A stretch of DNA of 64,000 nt. It comes from Lacihabitans sp. LS3-19. GTDB taxonomy: Bacteria > Bacteroidota > Bacteroidia > Cytophagales > Spirosomataceae. The stretch spans positions 124,001-188,000 of the forward strand of contig NZ_RJUA01000002.1 in the NCBI RefSeq assembly GCF_024343575.1, given 5' to 3'. Below are positions 29,025 to 36,433 of this stretch, one piece after another (positions within the stretch are counted from its first letter, which is position 1; the number at the start of each line of letters is the position of its first letter). The translations under genes and the position numbers were made by a program. The notes beneath the pieces are model-generated. The model ran no database searches, had not been told where the DNA came from, and saw only the letters and a list, made by a program, of their open reading frames with translations.

Positions 29025-30029
29025 ATGAAAACAGAGGTAAATATAAAGGCTATTGCAGAAGCATTGAATGTTTCAATTTCCACTGTATCAAGGGCTTTGC
29101 GAAATAATCCAAGGATTGGGGTAAAGACAAAAGAGCGGGTATTAGCTAAAGCAGCAGAGTTAAAATATGTAGCAAATCCTGCAACGATGTTTTTACATGG
29201 TAAAAATACCAATGTAGTTGGAGTGATTGTCCCTTCATTGAGCGAAGAGTTTTTTTTTAGTGTAATTAAGCATTTGGAGGACGAAGTTGAATCTGAGGGC
29301 TATTCGATTTTTGTAGTTCAAAGTAGGGATGAAAAACTAAGGCAAAATAATGCTATTGATTTGTTTTTAAAATATAGGGTCGATGGAATTGTAGTTTCTT
29401 TAGCAGCTGAAACTAATAATTATGAAAAATTCAAAAAGGTTGAAGATTTTGGAATTCCGGTTGTGTTTTTTGATCGAGTGCCAAGAAGTTTTTCATCGCA
29501 TCAAATAAAATGCGGAATTGAGCAAGGTGCGAAAGAAACCATGGCTTTTTTAAAAGCTAAAAACAGAAAAAAAATTGCATTAATTAATGGACCATCAAAC
29601 TTGGCCGCTTCCGATGATAGACTCAATGGATATTTGAAAGGACTAAAAGAACTAAATATGTTTAGTTCGCCAACCTTAATAAAATCATGCGATTTAACTA
29701 AAACGAGTGCAGCTGAAGCAATGAAAAGTCTATTGTTGCAAGAAATAGTTCCAGATGCGGTTTTTACTTTTAATGACTATGTGGCTTTGTACGCAATGCA
29801 GGAATGTAAAAAAAATAACATTGCTCCGAATAAAGATATTCTTTTTTCAAGCTACGCAAATTTACCAATAACAACTTTAATGGATAACCCACCTTTAACC
29901 TCAGTGGAACAATTTCCTGATAAAATTGGAATAGAAACAGCAAACCTTTTGTTGTCATTAATGAAAGAAGGTGCCGATATTAAAAATCATCAATCTATAG
30001 TGGTTGAAACTAAGCTTGTGGTGCATTAG
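29025..30029 (+). CDS. LacI-family transcriptional regulator
   Basis: The 334-residue protein has an N-terminal LacI helix-turn-helix (VNIKAIAEALNVSISTVSRALRNNPRIG, about residues 4-31) with hinge helix KERVLAKAAELKYV. A periplasmic-binding-protein-like effector domain follows (VVGVIVPSLSEEFFFSVIKHLEDEVESEGY, DGIVVSLAA, PVVFFDRVP, LTSVEQF). It is divergent from the SusC operon, with a perfect palindrome overlapping its promoter. The effector is probably a small molecule derived from the imported substrate, by family precedent. The pentaheme cytochrome gene follows by 63 bases and may be co-transcribed. Confidence 0.95.
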   Translation: MKTEVNIKAIAEALNVSISTVSRALRNNPRIGVKTKERVLAKAAELKYVANPATMFLHGKNTNVVGVIVPSLSEEFFFSVIKHLEDEVESEGYSIFVVQSRDEKLRQNNAIDLFLKYRVDGIVVSLAAETNNYEKFKKVEDFGIPVVFFDRVPRSFSSHQIKCGIEQGAKETMAFLKAKNRKKIALINGPSNLAASDDRLNGYLKGLKELNMFSSPTLIKSCDLTKTSAAEAMKSLLLQEIVPDAVFTFNDYVALYAMQECKKNNIAPNKDILFSSYANLPITTLMDNPPLTSVEQFPDKIGIETANLLLSLMKEGADIKNHQSIVVETKLVVH

Positions 30030-30092
30030 TCACAGAGTTGGGGATTTTAAAGTGCTTTCTTGCGAATTCTTAAAAAATTGATTGGATTGAAA

Positions 30093-31298
30093 ATGAGGAA
30101 AAAGATATTTTTAATAATTTCTGCATTGGTTTTTGGGTTAGCAGTCTATTTTGTTTTAGACAAAGCTAAGGTTTTCTCTGAGCCTGAGGTTATTATGCCT
30201 TTGACAAAATCTTGGGAAAAAGTGGTGCCTAATCAAAAAGTACCAGAAGGTTTGATTTCTTTGAGGTCAGAGGACTGTGGAACTTGTCATGTGGAGTATT
30301 ACAATGAATGGAAAACATCTACACATGCTCAGGCATGGAAAGATCCGCAGTTTCAGGCAGAACTTAAGAAAGATTCTAGTCCTTTTATGTGTATTAATTG
30401 CCATGTGCCGCTTCAAAACCAACAAGAATATATCATCAAAGGCTTAATAAATGGAGATATTTATAAACCTGTAAAAGAAAAAAATCCTGAATTTGACAAA
30501 GAATTGCAGCAAGAAGGCATAAACTGTGTAAGCTGCCATTTAAGAAATAATGCTATAATAGGGCCCAATGGAAGTACTTTGGCTCCTCATAAAGTAATTA
30601 AAGACCCCGATCATCTTTCTGAAACATTGTGTATTAGCTGCCATAATGCCAATGCGGTGGTTACACCTACTTTGGCTTGTACTTTTCAAACGGGTGATGA
30701 ATGGAAGGCTGGGCCGTTTTTTGGCAAAAAGAACTGTATTAGTTGCCACATGCCCGAGACTCATCGACCCTTAATGCCGGGATTTCCTGCCAAAAAGAGC
30801 CATTTTCATAATTTCCCTGCCTCTGGAATTCCGAAATTTGAAAATCAAGGAGCTACAATGTTAAAAAGCTTGGATTTTATAGAAAGTAAAATGAAAAGTA
30901 CTTACAAAGTTTCGGATAGTTTGAATTTTATTTTAACCCTAAAAAATGCACATGCAGGCCATAGAGTGCCATCAGGAGATCCTGAAAGATTTATTTTGAT
31001 AGATATGTTTTTGAAAGATGCTCAAGGAAAAACGATTGCCAAGTCCAATGGAAGAATAGGGGAGACTTGGGAATGGCACCCTGTAGCCAAGAAACTTTCT
31101 GATAATAATTTGAATCCAGGCGAGTCTCGAGATTATAAAATAAGCAAAGTTTTAGATGTAAAAGGTAAATATAAATTGGAAGTTGTAGTTACAAAACATA
31201 GAATTTCTGACGAAGCGGCCGAATATAACAAGCTAGGGAAAGAATATCCTAGGTTTATCACAATTTTTGAGAAAAACTTTGATTTCGAAGTAAAGTGA
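30093..31298 (+). CDS. Pentaheme cytochrome c, membrane-anchored
   Basis: I start at ATG 30093, giving an N-terminal signal/anchor helix (KKIFLIISALVFGLAVYFVL); the longer frame begins at TTG. Five CxxCH heme-attachment motifs lie at residues 62, 100, 145, 180 and 215 (CGTCH, CINCH, CVSCH, CISCH, CISCH). Distal His ligands are plausible, for example HAQAW and HKVIKDPDH. The C-terminal third is a beta-rich domain with NAHAGHRVPSGDPERF. It resembles cytochrome c-554-type multiheme electron carriers, located in the periplasm. It follows the LacI gene by 63 bases, suggesting a link to the divergent SusCD/haloperoxidase locus, which is unproven. Confidence 0.88.
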   Translation: MRKKIFLIISALVFGLAVYFVLDKAKVFSEPEVIMPLTKSWEKVVPNQKVPEGLISLRSEDCGTCHVEYYNEWKTSTHAQAWKDPQFQAELKKDSSPFMCINCHVPLQNQQEYIIKGLINGDIYKPVKEKNPEFDKELQQEGINCVSCHLRNNAIIGPNGSTLAPHKVIKDPDHLSETLCISCHNANAVVTPTLACTFQTGDEWKAGPFFGKKNCISCHMPETHRPLMPGFPAKKSHFHNFPASGIPKFENQGATMLKSLDFIESKMKSTYKVSDSLNFILTLKNAHAGHRVPSGDPERFILIDMFLKDAQGKTIAKSNGRIGETWEWHPVAKKLSDNNLNPGESRDYKISKVLDVKGKYKLEVVVTKHRISDEAAEYNKLGKEYPRFITIFEKNFDFEVK

Positions 31299-31380
31299 TT
31301 TAATGTTCAAAAAAAAGGTTAATCTTTTGGTTTAAGGCTTTAATTGACGAAATTTGCAAGCAATCTTAAAGAATTGAGCA

Positions 31381-32733
31381 ATGGCGACTTTCGATTTAAC
31401 CAAAGAGTACGTAAATACAATTGAAGAAGCCATCACTTCTAACAATACCGAATATCTGATTTCGGAACTTGAAGAAAACTTCCCAGCAGATATTGCATCA
31501 GTTCTTTACGAATTAGATGGCGAAAAAGCCCATCAGTTTTTCAAACTTCTTGACACGGAAAAAGGTGCAGAAGTATTATCTAATATAGATTCCGACGACC
31601 GTAAGAAATTCATAAAAGAACAATTTACTGTAGAGGAAATTGCCAAATATGTCAATCTTTTTGATTCAGATGACGCGGTGGATTTACTCAATGAAGAGCC
31701 TATTGAAATTAGAGAAAAAATAATTGCTCTTTTAGAAAACCGCGAACAAGCAAGGTTTATTCTTGACTTATTGCACTATCCCGAGGATGTGGCAGGCGGT
31801 CTTATGCAGAAGGAGTTGATAAAGGTTTCTATCAATCAAACCGTAAGCGAGTGTGTAGAAGAAATAAGACAGCAAGCAGAAAAAGTAGATAAGGTTTATG
31901 CTGTTTATGTGGTTGATAGTGAGCAAATTCTGAAAGGGATTGTCTCTCTAAAACAGATAGTTCTTGCAAGAAAAAACACCAAAATAGAGAATATTTTTGA
32001 AGATGATATAGTGTTTGTAGACACTACCCAGAGTGGCGATGAAGTAGCACAAATAATGCAAAAGTATGACTTGGAAGCCATTCCAGTAGTTAATTCTTTG
32101 GGTCGACTTTTGGGTGTTATCACGATTGATGATGTGATTGACTTTATCACCGAAAAAGCCGAAGAGGATATCCAAGTTATGGCTGGTATCACCGGTGAAG
32201 CAGAGGAAGATGATACGGTTTGGAAGCTTGCAAAAGCCCGTATTCCATGGTTAGTTATTGGCGTTTTTGGGAGTTTGCTAGCCGCATCTGTTATCAGGCA
32301 ATTTGAAGATACCCTGACCAAAATATCAGCTTTGGCTATGTTTATACCTATTATGGGCTCTACAGGTGGCAATGTAGGTATTCAAACATCTTCATTAATA
32401 GTGCAATCTTTGGCCGAAAAGTCAGGTATAAGTTTGGGCCTTTGGGAAAGGTTATCGAAAGTAATTCGTGTAGCTCTGATTAATGGTCTAGTGGTAGGTG
32501 TAGTTACTGGTATTTATGTTTATGCAATTGGCGAACCCAAACTTTTTTGGGTGGTTTGTTTGTCTTTATTTGCAGTAGTTATTTTGGCTTCTTTTATGGG
32601 TACAATTACCCCATTGATATTGGATAAAATTGGTATAAACCCCGCAATGGCTTCAGGACCTTTTATTACCACAGCTAATGACCTTATTGGTATTGGAACT
32701 TATTTTCTGATTGCATATAATCTTTTGAATTGA
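31381..32733 (+). CDS. mgtE: Magnesium transporter MgtE
   Basis: The 450-residue protein has the complete MgtE order. The N-terminal helical domain (about 10-130) includes LISELEENFPADIASVLYEL and LDLLHYPEDVAGGLMQKELI. Two CBS domains lie at about 140-255 (DKVYAVYVVDSEQILKGIVSLKQIV and DLEAIPVVNSLGRLLGVITIDDVID). Five C-terminal membrane helices begin near 278 and include MFIPIMGSTGGNVGIQTSSLIVQSL and GPFITTANDLIGIGTYF, where the conserved Asp lies in the pore. It is a magnesium channel of the inner membrane gated by cytosolic magnesium through the N and CBS domains. The dtd gene follows after 7 bases. Confidence 0.97.
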   Translation: MATFDLTKEYVNTIEEAITSNNTEYLISELEENFPADIASVLYELDGEKAHQFFKLLDTEKGAEVLSNIDSDDRKKFIKEQFTVEEIAKYVNLFDSDDAVDLLNEEPIEIREKIIALLENREQARFILDLLHYPEDVAGGLMQKELIKVSINQTVSECVEEIRQQAEKVDKVYAVYVVDSEQILKGIVSLKQIVLARKNTKIENIFEDDIVFVDTTQSGDEVAQIMQKYDLEAIPVVNSLGRLLGVITIDDVIDFITEKAEEDIQVMAGITGEAEEDDTVWKLAKARIPWLVIGVFGSLLAASVIRQFEDTLTKISALAMFIPIMGSTGGNVGIQTSSLIVQSLAEKSGISLGLWERLSKVIRVALINGLVVGVVTGIYVYAIGEPKLFWVVCLSLFAVVILASFMGTITPLILDKIGINPAMASGPFITTANDLIGIGTYFLIAYNLLN

Positions 32734-32740
32734 AAGTGTT

Positions 32741-33193
32741 ATGATAGCTGTTATTCAGAGAGTTACAAAGGCTTCGGTAGTAATTGAAGGAGGTGTTAAA
32801 GGTCAAATACAGGATGGGTTTATGATTTTATTGGGTATTGCTCATTCTGATACCCAAGAAGATTTAGAATGGCTTTCAAGAAAAATAATTGGACTTAGAG
32901 TGTTTTCTGACGAAGAAGGTAAAATGAATAAAGATATATCTGAAATTGACGGAAATATCCTTTTGGTTTCACAGTTTACACTTCAGGCTTCTACAAAAAA
33001 AGGAAATAGACCTTCATTCATTGAGGCGGCCAGACCTGAAATAGCTATTCCACTATACGAAAACATGATTGTAAGTTTAAGCGAAGGTTTAGGTAAGAAA
33101 ATACAAACAGGGGAATTCGGAGCGGATATGAAAGTGTCAATAGAAAACGATGGACCTGTAACTATCGTTATTGATACCCAAAATAAAAGATAG
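32741..33193 (+). CDS. dtd: D-aminoacyl-tRNA deacylase
   Basis: The 150-residue protein is full length for Dtd. MIAVIQRVTKASVVIEG at the start, the SQFTLQA motif (about residues 78-84) and the C-terminal NDGPVTIVIDT (the cis-Gly-Pro motif equivalent of NxGP) are the family signatures. It removes D-amino acids and glycine wrongly loaded on tRNAs in the cytosol. It lies 7 bases after mgtE and is probably co-transcribed, a housekeeping pairing without an obvious functional link. Confidence 0.97.
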   Translation: MIAVIQRVTKASVVIEGGVKGQIQDGFMILLGIAHSDTQEDLEWLSRKIIGLRVFSDEEGKMNKDISEIDGNILLVSQFTLQASTKKGNRPSFIEAARPEIAIPLYENMIVSLSEGLGKKIQTGEFGADMKVSIENDGPVTIVIDTQNKR

Positions 33194-33483
33194 GTGTTTG
33201 TCTTTTTTAATTTCAGAAAAATGCAATTATTGTTTTGGTCAATAATTAACATCCTCTAAGTTTTTTTGATGCTTATTTAGATCAATAATAGTGTAAACAA
33301 TAATTTGAAGATCACAATTTTAGCGGTTATATCTTAAGTCCAAAGCCTACTTTACTGGCAATCGCCTAAAAACTTTTTTCTGTTTTTGAAATAATTCTGA
33401 ACAACATACTTTCCTGTTTTAGTTCAACAAAGCATATATTGATATTGAACATTTTCATTATATTTGAAAATAGTCATGAATAT

Positions 33484-36249
33484 ATGCTTAGAATTTTACT
33501 GATTTTTCTTGTGGTTCTATCTCAAAGTAAAGCCCAAGAACCTGTTTTTATTGGTGTTTTTGAGGAAAAGAATATATTGAAATCCACTCAAATGGCTTTT
33601 GATTCTTCAGGAAATTTGAATTTCGATAAAGCGACAAATTTGGTTTTCTATGATATTGAATCCAATAAACTACGAAATGCTATTCCAGTAGTTTGGTTAA
33701 AATTTGCACTAAAAAACACATCTAATATTCCGCAAATTGCAAAATTGAAATTATTCGATGGTTGGTGTGAGCAGGTTGATGTTTATTGCAAAAGTGATAT
33801 AGAAAATAGTTGGAAAACAGAAAAAGCTGGTATGATGGTTCCACTAGATTCATTGGGCAATCAGATTGAAACCAGAATTTTAGAAAGACCTGATCAGATT
33901 ACAATACGTCTGGAGGCCAATGAAACCAAAACTTACTTTTTGAAATATCATAAAGCTTACCGCCCATATTTAAATCTAAATTTAACAATCTATTCTTTAC
34001 CAGTAGCCGCTAATTTTCAGAAAAATGAGACGAAATATAATTGGATGACTGCCGCTTTTATGGCCATCATTGCGGGGCTTTCATTGTTCAATTTGCTCTA
34101 TTTTTTTATTCTCAAAGACGCTGCCTATTTCTATTATTCCATTTATGGGTTTTCGGCTATGTTGGCTGGAACTGTAATGGATGATTATTGCCTTTTTCTT
34201 TTTAAATTGTTTTATGAAAAAAATACTAGCCTCCAGCCATATGTTTATATGTTTACAGGTTCTTTGAGTTCTTCTTTTTATATGCAATTTTCGAGGTCTT
34301 ATTTACATACCAGAACTCGATTTCCATTACTTGATAAAATGCTGATTTTTTTAATTGTGCTAGGGATCGTAATGGCTATAAATGCTGGAATTAGTTTTTA
34401 CACCAATGGAAGTCAATACGCTACACTTTTTCCATTTTCAGTTTTTATGGCTTTGCTAGGTTTGCTCTATTTTGTGCAAATGGGAATTATTATTAGTAAA
34501 AAAGATACATCGGATATGTTTTTGATGGCGGGTATCGGGCTATTTCTCTTGTGTATATTGCCCAATTATGTTCGACAACTCTTTGATAAAACTTTATTAG
34601 ATGCCAATCCAAAATTCATGGGGTCCCTGAGCATGTTTCAGTTAGGTACCACGCTAGAAATGCTCCTATTCGCTTTGGGTTTGGGATATAGAACCAGACA
34701 ACTTAAAATAGATAAACAGCATTATGAAGAATTGGATACACTCAAAACTAAATTCTTTACCAATATTTCACATGAATTTCGTACGCCATTGATGCTTATC
34801 AAAGGCCCCATTACTCAGTTACGTAAATCTTTGAATGATGGCCAAGAGCAAAACTTAGCTGATTTGGTAGAAAATAATGCCAATAAATTGCTTAAAATGA
34901 TCAATGAGATTTTGGATTTGTCGAAATTAGAAGCTCAAAAAATGGATTTAGATTTAAAGATTTTAGATGTCATTCCATTTCTTAAAGGTTTATTTTATTC
35001 ATTTGAGTCTCTAGCTGCTGATAAAAAAATAAAGTTACAATTCGATTCAGACTTGAGGAAACTAGATATGGCGGTAGATAAAGATAAATTAGAAAGTATT
35101 TTTGTGAATTTAATAACCAATGCAATTAAATATACACATCAGGGAGGAGTAGTTAATTTTATAATAAAAAGGAAAAATAACAATGCTGTTTTTAATGTCA
35201 TCGATACTGGGATTGGTTTATCAAAACAAGATTTAGATAAAATTTTTGAGCGTTTTTATAGAGCAAGTGATGAACAGGAACATGACTCTAGTTTCGGAAT
35301 TGGATTGGCCTTGGTAAAAGAACTTGTAAGTTTACATAAAGGTAAAATTAGCGTAAAGTCTAAAAAAGGGGAAGGGTCTGACTTTGAAGTGAAGTTACCT
35401 ATCCGCACCGCAGGATTTGAGAAAATAGAATTAAGTAAACCCTCTTCCGTTTTGGTCCCAAAAGAAATTCTGGTGGGAAATGAAGCAAAAAAAGCCGAAA
35501 ACCATATCTTACTTATAGAAGACAACGCTGAGGTAAGGGCTTTTATAAAAATGCAATTGGAGGGGAAATACCAGGTTAGTGAAGCTGAAAATGGCATAAA
35601 AGGCATCAAAAGAGCCAAGGACCTTCAACCTGACCTTATTATCTCCGATGTAATGATGCCTGGCAAAAGTGGCTATGAAGTTACAGCTACCTTAAAAAGT
35701 GATATCAAAACAAGTCACATTCCAATCATTTTATTAACTGCCAAAGCCAGCCAAAAAGAAAAAACTGATGGCCTAGAAATGGGAGCGGATGCCTACTTGA
35801 CCAAACCATTTGAGCTGCATGAACTCGAAATTAGAATAGAAAATTTAATCAAACTTAGACGAGAACTACGTTCGCGGTTTGCAGCTGCCATTCAAATCAA
35901 AGCCTCTGAAGTTACCGGAAACTCCGTTGACCAACAGTTTATGGAAAAGTTGATGCAAATCATTGAAGAAAATATCCCCAATGAAGACTTTACGATAGAG
36001 CATTTAGGCAAAGAAATAGGTTTAAGCACTCGCCAACTGAGTAGGAAGCTGAAAGCCTTGATCAATCAAACCCCCAATGATTTCATAAAATCCATACGCC
36101 TGCAAAGAGCCGCTGAACTATTGAAAAAAGATGCGGGAAATGTGTCAGACATCGCCTTTAAAACCGGATTTAGCAGCACCGCCTATTTTGTGGCGAACTT
36201 CAAAAAACAGTACGGCATGCCGCCGGGAGAGTATAAAAAACAGCTTTAG
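33484..36249 (+). CDS. Hybrid two-component sensor kinase/response regulator with AraC output
   Basis: The start is set at 33484 (MLRILLIFLVVLSQSKAQ, a signal peptide); the longer frame opens at TTG. Order: periplasmic 7TMR-DISMED2-like sensor (about 20-170), seven-helix 7TMR-DISM membrane region (about 175-385), HisKA with phospho-acceptor His430 (NISHEFRTPL), and HATPase with N-box NAIKYT and G boxes DTGIGLS and FGIGLAL. A receiver follows with phospho-acceptor Asp722 (IISDVMMPG) and Lys in LTKPFE, then an AraC HTH (about 810-921). A single protein thus senses, phosphorylates itself and binds DNA. A direct-repeat operator starts 19 bases after its stop, upstream of the next gene. Its last 130 codons are duplicated at 39066-39464. 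Confidence 0.95.
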   Translation: MLRILLIFLVVLSQSKAQEPVFIGVFEEKNILKSTQMAFDSSGNLNFDKATNLVFYDIESNKLRNAIPVVWLKFALKNTSNIPQIAKLKLFDGWCEQVDVYCKSDIENSWKTEKAGMMVPLDSLGNQIETRILERPDQITIRLEANETKTYFLKYHKAYRPYLNLNLTIYSLPVAANFQKNETKYNWMTAAFMAIIAGLSLFNLLYFFILKDAAYFYYSIYGFSAMLAGTVMDDYCLFLFKLFYEKNTSLQPYVYMFTGSLSSSFYMQFSRSYLHTRTRFPLLDKMLIFLIVLGIVMAINAGISFYTNGSQYATLFPFSVFMALLGLLYFVQMGIIISKKDTSDMFLMAGIGLFLLCILPNYVRQLFDKTLLDANPKFMGSLSMFQLGTTLEMLLFALGLGYRTRQLKIDKQHYEELDTLKTKFFTNISHEFRTPLMLIKGPITQLRKSLNDGQEQNLADLVENNANKLLKMINEILDLSKLEAQKMDLDLKILDVIPFLKGLFYSFESLAADKKIKLQFDSDLRKLDMAVDKDKLESIFVNLITNAIKYTHQGGVVNFIIKRKNNNAVFNVIDTGIGLSKQDLDKIFERFYRASDEQEHDSSFGIGLALVKELVSLHKGKISVKSKKGEGSDFEVKLPIRTAGFEKIELSKPSSVLVPKEILVGNEAKKAENHILLIEDNAEVRAFIKMQLEGKYQVSEAENGIKGIKRAKDLQPDLIISDVMMPGKSGYEVTATLKSDIKTSHIPIILLTAKASQKEKTDGLEMGADAYLTKPFELHELEIRIENLIKLRRELRSRFAAAIQIKASEVTGNSVDQQFMEKLMQIIEENIPNEDFTIEHLGKEIGLSTRQLSRKLKALINQTPNDFIKSIRLQRAAELLKKDAGNVSDIAFKTGFSSTAYFVANFKKQYGMPPGEYKKQL

Positions 36250-36268
36250 GAGAACTTTAAGACAGTAA

Positions 36269-36305
36269 TGTCCGTATTTTGATACGAATTGTCCGAAAAT
36301 TGATA
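36269..36305. promoter_or_regulatory. Direct-repeat operator 1 for the AraC output domain
   Basis: Two half-sites TGTCCG-N4-TTGATA lie at 36269-36284 and 36290-36305, a period of exactly 21 bases (two helical turns), as expected for AraC-type HTH pairs. It is 129 bases upstream of the sortilin-like gene. The same element recurs at 39484-39520 in the same position relative to the duplicated tail. Recognition by the hybrid regulator is inferred. Confidence 0.75.
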
Positions 36306-36433
36306 AGAGAAATTTGTTTTTATTTTAAAATTTACGGACTATTTTTATTCCAAAGATAATCATAAGCCGAAAACTGGAACAACCTAAAGAATGAAAATTA
36401 TCTAATAATTTAAAACCCAAAAATAATAGCCTA

